This document shows positions 9,377 to 17,251 of a DNA stretch of 64,000 nucleotides, in pieces. How positions within the stretch are numbered: position 1 is the first letter of the stretch; each line of letters begins with the position of its first letter. A model generated the notes under the pieces. The model saw only the letters and a program-made list of their open reading frames with translations. It was not told the origin of the DNA and ran no database searches. The DNA comes from Paenibacillus wynnii. GTDB lineage: Bacteria > Bacillota > Bacilli > Paenibacillales > Paenibacillaceae. The DNA lies in NCBI RefSeq assembly GCF_000757885.1, contig NZ_JQCR01000003.1, positions 62,001 through 126,000 of the forward strand. Reading direction: 5' to 3'. A program made the translations under genes and the position numbers.

Positions 9377-9802
9377 TTATAGTAGTTCCTCGAGTTCGAA
9401 AACCTTATTTTTCTCGAAATCACTAATGATCTGGGGTAATAATAGCGTTTTAATTTGATCTTTGGTGCACCATCGGTAATCCAAGTGCTCTTTGGATAGT
9501 TGGACGGTGGTTTCATTCGTTCTGCATAAATATGTAAGAATAACAACCTGTCTAGTAGAGTCAGTCATAAATGTAGCTGCATATAAAATATTCCCGACGG
9601 AAACGGTTAATCCAGTCTCCTCTTTAATCTCTCGAACCAGAGCAGCTTCCAACCCTTCCCCGAATTCAATCTTGCCACCTGCGCACTCCCAGGTTCCAGC
9701 ACCGATATAATCATCATCAGCACGTTGTACAAGCAGGATCTTACCTTCCTTCAGGATTACTCCTTTCACAGCAACAATCAGGCTTCGACCATTTGACACC
9801 AT
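9377..9802 (-). CDS. Nudix hydrolase
   Basis: Predicted to hydrolyse a nucleoside diphosphate linked to another moiety, as MutT/Nudix enzymes do. The 141-residue protein contains a complete Nudix box (GGKIEFGEGLEAALVREIKE followed by ETGL), with the metal-binding REIKEE core. I use the ATG at 9802 (MVSNGRS) because TAGGAGGGG lies 11 bases before it; the frame is open 54 bases further. The substrate is unknown. Divergent from the SDR gene. Confidence 0.85.
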   Translation of the reverse strand: MVSNGRSLIVAVKGVILKEGKILLVQRADDDYIGAGTWECAGGKIEFGEGLEAALVREIKEETGLTVSVGNILYAATFMTDSTRQVVILTYLCRTNETTVQLSKEHLDYRWCTKDQIKTLLLPQIISDFEKNKVFELEELL

Positions 9803-9898
9803 CTTGAGTGATTCCCCTCCTAAGCAAGCATTAATTCCAGAACTATATATATTCATTATAATGGATAATCAGATTCGTATAACCTCTTTCTCCATGTT

Positions 9899-9924
9899 GT
9901 TTAGTTTTCGCTCAGCGTGGTAAT
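9899..9924 (+). promoter_or_regulatory. Possible sigma-B-like promoter of the SDR gene
   Basis: GTTTAG, 14 bases, GGTAAT against the B. subtilis sigma-B consensus GTTTAA-N12-14-GGGTAT (5/6 and 4/6 matches). The gene it precedes resembles general-stress dehydrogenases. Many paenibacilli may lack sigma-B, so this is weak. Confidence 0.25.
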
Positions 9925-10016
9925 TAACATATCGTAACGAAACGTATAAATCGAGACACTAGAGCCATGCTAAGACAATTAGTGTCTATCCAATTGCACA
10001 GCGAGAGGAGAACGAG

Positions 10017-10886
10017 ATGATGAGCAGTAATCAAACAAAGAAAACTTTACCACCCCAGGAGCAGGACCGTCAGCCAGGATTGGAAAGTGAAATGAACCCG
10101 CACCCTAAATATGAACCGGCGAATTATAAGGCAGCAGGCAAGTTGTTGGGCAAAGCAGCACTTATAACAGGCGGCGATAGCGGGATTGGCCGTGCGGTAG
10201 CCGTTCTTTTTGCCAAAGAAGGAGCTGATGTAGTCATCTCCTACTTGGATGAACACGGGGATGCAGAGGAAACCAAACGTCAGGTAGAACAGGAAGGCCG
10301 CAAATGCGTTCTGATCTCCGGTGATATCGGGGTTGAAGCGTTCTGTCAGGATCTTATCAACAAGACAGTAGAAGGCCTTGGCAAGCTGGATATTCTTATA
10401 AATAATGCTGCTGAACAGCATCCGCAAAAAAATATTGAAGATATTACATCCGAGCAATTAGAGCGTACGTTCCGTACGAACATTTTCTCGATGTTTTATT
10501 TGACGAAAGCAGCAATGCCGCATTTAAAATCAGGTTCTACGATCATCAACACCACATCAATTACAGCTTATAAAGGCAACCCTATGTTACTGGATTATTC
10601 ATCTACCAAGGGTGCTATACTGAGCTTCACTCGTTCACTGTCCGCCAATCTGGTGGAAAAAGGCATCCGGGTAAACGCCGTTGCTCCAGGACCGATCTGG
10701 ACACCGCTTATCCCCTCTACCTTTGACGCAAAACAGGTCAGTGAATTTGGTGCATCACAGCCGATGAAGCGTCCGGGTCAACCAGAGGAGCTTGCTCCAG
10801 CTTATGTATATCTGGCATCCGATGACTCCACTTATGTAAGTGGACAGGTTATTCATGTTAACGGCGGCGAGGTCGTTAACGGATAG
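10017..10886 (+). CDS. SDR-family oxidoreductase, general-stress type
   Basis: A 289-residue short-chain dehydrogenase with an N-terminal extension rich in Gln, Pro and charged residues (about 1-38), as in B. subtilis general-stress SDRs (YdaD, YhdF, YhxC type). The cofactor motif is TGGDSGIGRA, the structural motif NNAAEQ, and the catalytic set Ser in NTTSITAY with YSSTK (Tyr-x3-Lys). An NAD(P)-dependent alcohol or aldehyde is the likely substrate but is not known. AGAGGAGAACGAG precedes the ATG. A perfect terminator follows. Confidence 0.9.
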   Translation: MMSSNQTKKTLPPQEQDRQPGLESEMNPHPKYEPANYKAAGKLLGKAALITGGDSGIGRAVAVLFAKEGADVVISYLDEHGDAEETKRQVEQEGRKCVLISGDIGVEAFCQDLINKTVEGLGKLDILINNAAEQHPQKNIEDITSEQLERTFRTNIFSMFYLTKAAMPHLKSGSTIINTTSITAYKGNPMLLDYSSTKGAILSFTRSLSANLVEKGIRVNAVAPGPIWTPLIPSTFDAKQVSEFGASQPMKRPGQPEELAPAYVYLASDDSTYVSGQVIHVNGGEVVNG

Positions 10887-10916
10887 AGATCACCTGTTAT
10901 TTGGTAACTTGTCTTA

Positions 10917-10960
10917 CAAGAAGACCCTGATCCTGATGCAATCGGATCAGGGTCTTCTTG
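10917..10960 (+). terminator. Strong intrinsic terminator of the SDR gene
   Basis: A perfect 17-bp stem (CAAGAAGACCCTGATCC and its complement) with a 10-base loop. The T tract is weak but built into the right arm. Confidence 0.8.
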
Positions 10961-11051
10961 TGTCTCTAACTATGAGCACAAAAGAGAAGGTATTATATAG
11001 AGGTAGATTATGTTAATATTAAGTTCGTTAGTAATTACATATTGTATGGTC

Positions 11052-11140
11052 ACTAGGGGTGCCGCAAGGCTGAGACGGACGTTATTCATGTTCGGACCCT
11101 TTGAACCTGATCTGGATTATACCAGCGTAGGGAAGTGGAG
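11052..11140 (+). promoter_or_regulatory. TPP riboswitch (THI element)
   Basis: Contains the conserved pieces in order: AGGGGTGCC, GGCTGAGA, ACCCTTTGAACCTGATCTGG, and ATACCAGCGTAGGGAAGTG. It precedes thiazole-synthesis genes and is followed by a terminator at 11191-11221, so thiamine pyrophosphate is expected to switch the operon off by transcription termination. Confidence 0.97.
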
Positions 11141-11190
11141 AACGAATAACTGTAACAGGCTTTTATTAGCCCTATTTCTATACAGATTCC

Positions 11191-11221
11191 GACTGCCTTC
11201 CATCCGGGGGGCAGTTTTTTT
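11191..11221 (+). terminator. Riboswitch-controlled terminator
   Basis: ACTGCCTTCC pairs with GGGGGGCAGT (two G-U pairs) around an ATCC loop, then seven T. It lies between the TPP aptamer and tenI. Confidence 0.8.
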
Positions 11222-11273
11222 GCGTTTCTGAACGGAATTGCAAGGGTGACGAATCAAAGACTGGGGGTTAAGT

Positions 11274-11930
11274 ATGGCACAAGCTGAAATCCATCTGATT
11301 TCGGATGGGAAACTTCCTTTATCGCAATTTATTGAAATAGTAGAAGCAACACATCCGCTGCTGGATTATATCCATCTGCGTGAGAAGCATCGCTCGGCCC
11401 GTGAACTAATCGCGGCGGCAGAAGAATTGCTTAGAGTCGGCCTCCCTCCGGCTAAGTTAATCATTAACGACCGGATAGATGTGGCCTTGGCTGTTGGGGC
11501 TCGGGGTGTACAGCTGCCCTGGCATAGCCTAACTCCCGCTGAAGCTCGGGCGGTTGCTCCCCATTTACGTCTGGGAAGGTCGATCCACTCTCCACAAGAG
11601 GCCGAGAAGGGAAGCTCTCAGGGAGCCAACTTCTGCTTGTTTGGGCATGTATTTCTCTCGGACAGTAAACCGGGACAGCCTGAAAGGGGGTTAGCCCAGC
11701 TTGCTCAGACTGTGCGAATCAGTCGCATACCTGTAATTGCCATAGGAGGAATCACCCCTGATCATGTATCCCAGATCATGAAGCAGGGAGCGGCAGGCAT
11801 TGCAGTGATGTCCGGTATTTGCGGTTCGAATGATCCCTTATCAGCCGCAAAGGCTTATCGTACATCACTTCAAGTTACATTAGAATCCAAGCTGGCAGAG
11901 GAGGTGAGTATGCATGAATCTGCTCATTAA
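11274..11930 (+). CDS. tenI: Thiazole tautomerase TenI
   Basis: A 218-residue TIM-barrel protein of the ThiE/TenI family. Motifs fit TenI better than ThiE: LFGHVFLSDSKPG replaces the ThiE GPIFPT(K) loop, and AIGGITPDHV ... GIAVMSGICGS closes the barrel. TenI isomerises the thiazole phosphate carboxylate made by ThiG. A GGGGGT site precedes the ATG. First gene after the TPP riboswitch; its end overlaps thiS by 17 bases. A residual thiamine phosphate synthase activity cannot be excluded. Confidence 0.88.
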   Translation: MAQAEIHLISDGKLPLSQFIEIVEATHPLLDYIHLREKHRSARELIAAAEELLRVGLPPAKLIINDRIDVALAVGARGVQLPWHSLTPAEARAVAPHLRLGRSIHSPQEAEKGSSQGANFCLFGHVFLSDSKPGQPERGLAQLAQTVRISRIPVIAIGGITPDHVSQIMKQGAAGIAVMSGICGSNDPLSAAKAYRTSLQVTLESKLAEEVSMHESAH

Positions 11931-12117
11931 CGGTACCGCTAAGGATTATTCCGATAGCTGTAGGACGGTATCGGATTTGATGAACCGTCCTGAATGGTCC
12001 GGACGCCTAATCATAGTGGAACTTAACGGAGAAATTGTCAGCAGAGAAAACTATGAGATCACCCCCCTTGCCGATGGAGACCGCATAGAGGTGGTTCATT
12101 TTGTCGGTGGAGGCTGA
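11914..12117 (+). CDS. thiS: Sulfur carrier protein ThiS
   Basis: A 67-residue ubiquitin-like sulfur carrier ending in VGGG, so the C-terminal Gly-Gly needed for thiocarboxylation is present. It donates sulfur to thiazole formation by ThiG. A strong AGGAGGTGAG site lies inside the end of tenI. No thiF (the adenylating enzyme) is in this operon. Confidence 0.93.
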   Translation: MNLLINGTAKDYSDSCRTVSDLMNRPEWSGRLIIVELNGEIVSRENYEITPLADGDRIEVVHFVGGG

Positions 12118-12162
12118 TTTTCTAATCGTACTTCAATTCATATCAGGGAGGTTGTTTTTTTT

Positions 12163-12930
12163 ATGCATGACCCATTAGTAATTGGTGGTACCACTTTATC
12201 CAGTAGACTATTCATTGGAACCGGCAAATATAGCCGAAATACCCTAATTCCTGAGGTGATCAACCGATCCGGTTCTCAGGTTATTACAGTCGCGCTCCGC
12301 CGGGTGGATCTGACAGGTGGAGAAGAAAATATCATGAAACACATTCCTTCACATATGACACTCCTTCCAAATACTTCTGGAGCGCGTACAGCAGAAGAGG
12401 CGGTACGTATCGCCAGACTTGCAAGAGCTGCGGGGTTGGGGAATTGGGTGAAAATAGAAGTCATTAACGATCAGAAATACTTGCTCCCGGATAATCTGGA
12501 GACGATCCGGGCTACTGAAATTTTGGCGGCGGAAGGTTTTGTAGTCCTACCATATATGAGCCCGGATTTGTCTGCGGCTATTCGTCTAAGGGATGCAGGC
12601 GCTGCGGCCGTGATGCCGCTCGGGGCTCCGATTGGTACGAACCGCGGCCTCAGAACCAAAGAACTGATCCGCATCCTCATCGAAGAGGTGAACCTTCCTA
12701 TCATTGTAGACGCCGGAATTGGCAGACCCTCTGAAGCCGCCGAAGCGATGGAGATGGGTGCTGCGGCCGTGCTTCTGAATACGGCTATCGCTACAGCCCG
12801 TGATCCGCTGGGAATGGCTGAAGCTTTCCGTGATGCTATAAGCGCAGGCCGTAAAGCTTATTTGGCCGGTCTGGGTCCTGTTGAAGAAGTAGCGGCAGCT
12901 TCTTCACCGTTGACCGGCTTTCTTAGCTAG
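12163..12930 (+). CDS. thiG: Thiazole synthase ThiG
   Basis: Makes the thiazole phosphate from deoxyxylulose 5-phosphate, dehydroglycine and ThiS thiocarboxylate. The 255-residue barrel shows [11 protein letters not shown] at the N-terminus, [21 protein letters not shown] (Schiff-base lysine region) and [19 protein letters not shown] near the C-terminus. The start is the ATG after CAGGGAGG. It sits between thiS and thiH, 45 bp after thiS. Confidence 0.96.
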   Translation: MHDPLVIGGTTLSSRLFIGTGKYSRNTLIPEVINRSGSQVITVALRRVDLTGGEENIMKHIPSHMTLLPNTSGARTAEEAVRIARLARAAGLGNWVKIEVINDQKYLLPDNLETIRATEILAAEGFVVLPYMSPDLSAAIRLRDAGAAAVMPLGAPIGTNRGLRTKELIRILIEEVNLPIIVDAGIGRPSEAAEAMEMGAAAVLLNTAIATARDPLGMAEAFRDAISAGRKAYLAGLGPVEEVAAASSPLTGFLS

Positions 12931-12961
12931 GTTCATAGATATTTTGAAATGAGGGATGGGT

Positions 12962-14086
12962 GTGAGCTTTTACGAAACACTGGGAAGATTGGAACAGTAT
13001 CCGTACGTACAGCTATGGAAGGAATATACTTCAGATGATGTTCGGCGTGCATTAAGCAAGGATAGGTTGGACGAAGCGGATTTATTGGCACTACTTTCTC
13101 CGGCTGCAGATCCGCTGCTAGAGAATATAGCTCAAAAAGCACAACAACTTACCCGAGCACATTTTGGCCACGCGATGCAGCTATTCACACCCATGTACTT
13201 GGCTGACTTTTGTGTGAATCACTGTACCTATTGCAGCTTCAGCTCGATCTACGACTTTCCGCGCAAGAAGCTGTCGTTGGATGAAGTGAGACGGGAGGCG
13301 GAGAACATTGCTGCCACAGGCTTGCGCCATATCCTGATTTTGACCGGGGAATCCCGAAAGGATAATCCTGTTTCTTATATCAAGGACTGTGTAGAGGTGC
13401 TGCGTGAGTATTTTTCCTCCATCAGCATTGAGATTAACCCGTTGGCTACCGCAGAATATCAAGAGCTTCTGGAGGCAGGCGTGGACGGATTGACTCTTTA
13501 CCAGGAAGTCTATCATCAGGAAACCTACAAAGAGCTACATGTAAAGGGTCCCAAGAGAAATTATCGTAACCGTCTAGATGCCCCTGAACGCGGCTGCCAG
13601 GCTGGATTTCGTTCCGTTAACATAGGCGCTTTGCTGGGTATGCATGATTGGAGGCAGGAAGCATTCCTTAGCGCGATGCATGCCCGATATCTGCAAGACC
13701 GTTATCCGGATTGTGAGATCAGTCTTTCCACTCCAAGATTTCGGCCTTACCTAGGAGAGTTTAACCCGGAGTGCGATGTGTCGGATCGTTCGTTAGTACA
13801 GATTATTTTGGCGTATCGGCTATTTCTGCCGCGTTCGGGCATAACTCTCTCTACCCGGGAACCAGCAGCTCTCCGCGATCATTTAATTCATCTGGGTATC
13901 ACTAAGATGTCCGCCGGAGTATCCACTGAAGTAGGGGGACATACGCTAGAAGGCGGAACTCCCCAATTTGAAATTTCGGACAGCCGGAGTGTGCAAGAGA
14001 TTACAGAAATGCTGTATGTAAACAGCTTCCAACCGGTATTTAAAGACTGGGATATACTGGTGGAGCCTGCCCCGACTCCTACTTAA
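12962..14086 (+). CDS. thiH: 2-iminoacetate synthase ThiH (radical SAM)
   Basis: A radical-SAM enzyme that cleaves tyrosine to dehydroglycine (2-iminoacetate) and p-cresol. The cluster motif is CVNHCTYC (C-x3-C-x2-C), preceded by TPMYLADF, and the protein has the usual length (374 residues here). I prefer the GTG at 12962 because GAGGG at 12951 is then six bases away; the ATG at 12956 abuts that site and would add two residues. ThiH replaces the glycine oxidase ThiO used by B. subtilis. Confidence 0.93.
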   Translation: MSFYETLGRLEQYPYVQLWKEYTSDDVRRALSKDRLDEADLLALLSPAADPLLENIAQKAQQLTRAHFGHAMQLFTPMYLADFCVNHCTYCSFSSIYDFPRKKLSLDEVRREAENIAATGLRHILILTGESRKDNPVSYIKDCVEVLREYFSSISIEINPLATAEYQELLEAGVDGLTLYQEVYHQETYKELHVKGPKRNYRNRLDAPERGCQAGFRSVNIGALLGMHDWRQEAFLSAMHARYLQDRYPDCEISLSTPRFRPYLGEFNPECDVSDRSLVQIILAYRLFLPRSGITLSTREPAALRDHLIHLGITKMSAGVSTEVGGHTLEGGTPQFEISDSRSVQEITEMLYVNSFQPVFKDWDILVEPAPTPT

Positions 14087-14096
14087 AAAAGTGTCA

Positions 14097-14134
14097 TAAA
14101 CGCCACCTCTGCACGATACAGGGGTGGTGTTTCT
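14097..14134 (+). terminator. Intrinsic terminator of the thi operon
   Basis: AAACGCCACCTCTG pairs with CAGGGGTGGTGTTT, followed by CTTTAG. Confidence 0.8.
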
Positions 14135-14177
14135 TTAGATACCTTTGCGTAACGGGCAAGGTTTTGTTATGGGCTTA

Positions 14178-15155
14178 TCACCTGATGGGCACTGCGTATA
14201 CAATATGAAGCCGTTCATTCATTCGTTGATGCTTCGTAAGATATCCCTTGGTTTCAAATAACTTAATTAATCCGGTCTCACTGATATCACTAGAGGGGTT
14301 ATCATCGATCATCATATAATCGGTAATACAGATCCTGCCGTGGGGCTTCAGAACCCTGCGCATTTCCTCAATAGCAAGGGCTTGCTGACTCTCCGTGAGA
14401 TGATGAAAAGCAAAGCTGGAAACAACAAAATCAAATTTCCGATCCATATAGGGAATCGCCAGAAAGTTCCCGAGCTTCGTCTCCAATGTAGGGAGCTTCT
14501 GGCGACATTGCTTCAACATTTCTTTGGATTGATCAACACCCGCCATTACAGCGCCGTGGGCGATCAGCTTTTTGGCTAAATTTCCGGTTCCGATCCCGAT
14601 ATCAAGCCCCTTCTCCCCGGTAATCGGTGCCAGCCACTGGACAGTTAATGCAAGAGCAGCCCCGTAATCTTTATACTCCGAAGTTTCGTTCAGGACAATT
14701 TCATCATGAATTCTGGCCCTTGCATCAAAATCCCATTTATCCTCCCAACTGCTGCGGTGCTCCCGTAATCTTCGTGAACCTTCGGCGAGTGCATAGATAT
14801 CATCAAGCGGTAGGGCCTGCTGTTTTTTTATCATATCGATCATGTAGTCGGTGGTATCAATAATATGCTTGATTTCCACCCATTTCGTGAACAGGACGGA
14901 GCGCTGAAGCTCCAGATAGTATTGCAGTTCTTCATTATCCTGACCCTCGATGTTTTGCAGTGCTTTGCGGATATCATCCACGGGCATACCTGCTTCACGG
15001 AGAGCGATGATGGTCTGCAGCCTCCAAATTTCTTTTTCGCTAAAGTACCGGTATGAATTCTCTCCCTTGGTAGGGGAAATCAAGCCCTTTTCTTCATAAA
15101 AACGTATCGCTCTTGCCGAAATTTTGAGCCTATCTGCTACTTCTTTGATCTTCAT
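14178..15155 (-). CDS. MerR-type regulator fused to a SAM-dependent methyltransferase
   Basis: A 325-residue two-domain protein. Residues 1-70 are a MerR winged helix-turn-helix (MKIKEVADRLKISARAIRFY, ENSYRYFSEKEI); about 75-115 form the dimerisation helix. Residues 160-325 are a class I methyltransferase: motif I LDIGIGTGNL at 184-193, acidic motif II GVDQS near 208, and FDFVVSSFAFHHL at 241-253. It probably binds the MerR-style operator in the divergent gap and controls the deaminase gene. Whether the methyltransferase half acts enzymatically or senses SAM/SAH is unknown. Confidence 0.88.
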   Translation of the reverse strand: MKIKEVADRLKISARAIRFYEEKGLISPTKGENSYRYFSEKEIWRLQTIIALREAGMPVDDIRKALQNIEGQDNEELQYYLELQRSVLFTKWVEIKHIIDTTDYMIDMIKKQQALPLDDIYALAEGSRRLREHRSSWEDKWDFDARARIHDEIVLNETSEYKDYGAALALTVQWLAPITGEKGLDIGIGTGNLAKKLIAHGAVMAGVDQSKEMLKQCRQKLPTLETKLGNFLAIPYMDRKFDFVVSSFAFHHLTESQQALAIEEMRRVLKPHGRICITDYMMIDDNPSSDISETGLIKLFETKGYLTKHQRMNERLHIVYAVPIR

Positions 15156-15195
15156 GCCATCATCCTATCCATTAAATTAATGTAAAAGCAACCCC

Positions 15196-15226
15196 TTGAC
15201 CTTCTCCTAACGGGAAGGTTTACCCT
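15196..15226 (+). promoter_or_regulatory. MerR-type promoter-operator of the deaminase gene
   Basis: TTGACC and TACCCT separated by 19 bases, the overlong spacer typical of MerR-activated promoters. The spacer contains the dyad ACCTTCTCC-TAAC-GGGAAGGT. It lies between the MerR fusion (minus) and the deaminase (plus). Confidence 0.8.
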
Positions 15227-15257
15227 AGTGTATATCATATACCTAGGAGGCCCTACA

Positions 15258-16550
15258 ATGAAAATTCTGATTAAAAACGTGTGGATTCTGACCATGAAAG
15301 AGCAAGACCAAATACCTTTTGTTGGAGATATTCTGATTGACGGAGATCAAATTAAGGAAATTGCTGAGGGAATTATTAGTCCGGCGGATGAGATTATTGA
15401 GGGAAAGGGAATGGCTGCGATGCCGGGGTTAATCAATGCCCATCAACATACGCCCATGAGCTTGCTGCGCGGTTTCTCGGACGATTTGAAACTCATGAAC
15501 TGGCTGGAGACAAAAATGCTGCCTGCAGAGGAAAGGATGACTCCTGAGGATATTTATTGGGGTGCTAAGCTGTCGATGGCTGAGATGATCCGGTCGGGTA
15601 CAACCGCTTTTGCCGACATGTATATTCATATGAATGAGATCGCTAACGCTGTACAAGAGACAGGACTTAGAGCCTCTCTGACGAGGGGACTTGTCTTCAT
15701 GGAAGCAGACGGGGGGCGGCGGATATCCGAGGCTCTGGATCTGATTGATCGGTGGAGCGGAGGTGCGGAAAGCAGGATTACAACCATGTTGGGACCCCAC
15801 TCTCCTTACCTGTGTCCTCCAGAGCCCTTAAGAGAGGTCATCGAGCTTGCCGAAAAGAGAGCCATCTCCGTTCATATGCACCTGGCGGAGACTGTAGAAG
15901 AGGTTGTGCAAATTAGGAATAACTATAATATGACGCCAACAGAATATTTGGTTCACAACGGAATGTTCGAAAGGAATCATGTACTGCTCGCGCACGCTGT
16001 ACACTTGAATCGTCGGGATGTGATGTTGCTGCAAGGTATGCGCGGAGGAGTCTCCCATAATCCCGTAAGCAATCTGAAGTTAGGTTGTGGTATTGCACCG
16101 GTGACCGAGATGCTGGAGCTGGGAATTACCGTAGGGCTAGGAACAGATGGTGCAGGGAGTGCTGCGACTGTTGATATGTACGAAGAGATCAAAGCCGCTG
16201 CTTGGTTGCAAAAGGTAGATTACGGCGACCCTGCTCGGCTTCCTGCTCACCAGGCCCTCCGCATGGCAACTGTGGAGAGCGCAAAGCTGCTGAATATCAG
16301 CCATGAAACAGGAACTTTAGAGGTCGGGAAAAAGGCGGATGTTATCCTGATAGACTTGAACAAACCCCATCTGCAGCCCATTCATAACTTAATATCTCTG
16401 TTGGCTTTTAGTGCAAATGGAGGCGATGTAGATACAACCATCGTGAATGGTAAAATTCTCATGAGGAACCGCCAGCTTTTAACTATAGATGAGGAAGAAC
16501 TGTTCCGTGAGGTCACCGAGCGCTCCAAACGGATCGTCCACGGTATTTAG
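15258..16550 (+). CDS. mtaD: 5-methylthioadenosine/S-adenosylhomocysteine deaminase-type amidohydrolase
   Basis: A 430-residue metal-dependent amidohydrolase. The first metal motif is NAHQHTPMSLLRGFSDDLKL (His62, His64), then GPHSPYLCP, VHMHLAETVEEV, LLAHAVHL and LGTDGAGSA (catalytic Asp), the pattern of MTA/SAH deaminases. These convert S-adenosylhomocysteine or methylthioadenosine to the inosyl forms. The start at 15258 follows AGGAGG; the 10-codon upstream extension has no site. Its stop overlaps the convergent nucleotidase stop by four bases. Other guanine/cytosine-deaminase-like substrates are possible. Confidence 0.85.
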   Translation: MKILIKNVWILTMKEQDQIPFVGDILIDGDQIKEIAEGIISPADEIIEGKGMAAMPGLINAHQHTPMSLLRGFSDDLKLMNWLETKMLPAEERMTPEDIYWGAKLSMAEMIRSGTTAFADMYIHMNEIANAVQETGLRASLTRGLVFMEADGGRRISEALDLIDRWSGGAESRITTMLGPHSPYLCPPEPLREVIELAEKRAISVHMHLAETVEEVVQIRNNYNMTPTEYLVHNGMFERNHVLLAHAVHLNRRDVMLLQGMRGGVSHNPVSNLKLGCGIAPVTEMLELGITVGLGTDGAGSAATVDMYEEIKAAAWLQKVDYGDPARLPAHQALRMATVESAKLLNISHETGTLEVGKKADVILIDLNKPHLQPIHNLISLLAFSANGGDVDTTIVNGKILMRNRQLLTIDEEELFREVTERSKRIVHGI

Positions 16551-17152
16551 TTCCCGGCTGAAAGCTCATCCAGGGACATTTCAAAGCTCGGTGCCATATG
16601 GGTTAGAAAATAATCCACCTCCGGAAGCAGCAATCCCTGCAGCTTGGCCTCCGTCTGAGCTTTGGCGATGGCAAATTCGCGGTTACCTGCAGCCACCTCC
16701 CAGACACATTTCAAATAGGCATCCAGACTATCCGCTGCCTTCACATAGGTGTGCAGCAGGATATCTGTCGGTTCTGCATGGCTATTATCCGTGCCCATTA
16801 GGGGGGTGTAGATGGATTGCAGTTCAGCAGGAATCATAGCGGTCAGCCGTTCTGCGGCAATGGCTTCCATCTCCCGGAAGTTGGACAGCAGACGTTGATT
16901 GTTGTGCTTGACCGGCGTAGGAATATCCCCGGTGAATACTTCAGCCGCATCATGAAATAGGGCCATAGCAGAAGCTCTGTCTGCATTCAGCTCACGCCCG
17001 AAGTGAACATTTCCAATACTACAGAGCATGTGAGCTAGTAAGGCAACGTGAAAAGAGTGCTGGGCTACATTATCGGGTGCCGTACTGCGCATCAGGCTCC
17101 AGCGTTGAATATATTGAAGCCGGTATAGATATGCAGAAAAGTGGTAATTCAT
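16547..17152 (-). CDS. YfbR-like HD-domain 5'-deoxynucleotidase
   Basis: A 201-residue HD phosphohydrolase. The metal ligands are visible as His in NVAQHSFHVALLAH, the HD pair in ALFHDAAEVFTGDIPTPVK, and Asp in VKAADSLDAYLKC, which match E. coli YfbR, an enzyme that dephosphorylates deoxynucleoside 5'-monophosphates. Convergent with the deaminase gene, overlapping by four bases; divergent from fumarase. Confidence 0.88.
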   Translation of the reverse strand: MNYHFSAYLYRLQYIQRWSLMRSTAPDNVAQHSFHVALLAHMLCSIGNVHFGRELNADRASAMALFHDAAEVFTGDIPTPVKHNNQRLLSNFREMEAIAAERLTAMIPAELQSIYTPLMGTDNSHAEPTDILLHTYVKAADSLDAYLKCVWEVAAGNREFAIAKAQTEAKLQGLLLPEVDYFLTHMAPSFEMSLDELSAGN

Positions 17153-17251
17153 TTTTAAAGTAACCCCTTTCAGGAATGGCTCAGTATGCTATTATAATAA
17201 CTATATGCAGGGCATGGATACAACCTGGGACGAAGAGGAGCTGAATGGAAG

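Noticed and set aside
11274..11930. Thiamine phosphate synthase ThiE
   Set aside because: The GPIFPT-type loop of ThiE is replaced by FGHVFLSDSK and the end reads IAVMSGI, both TenI features.
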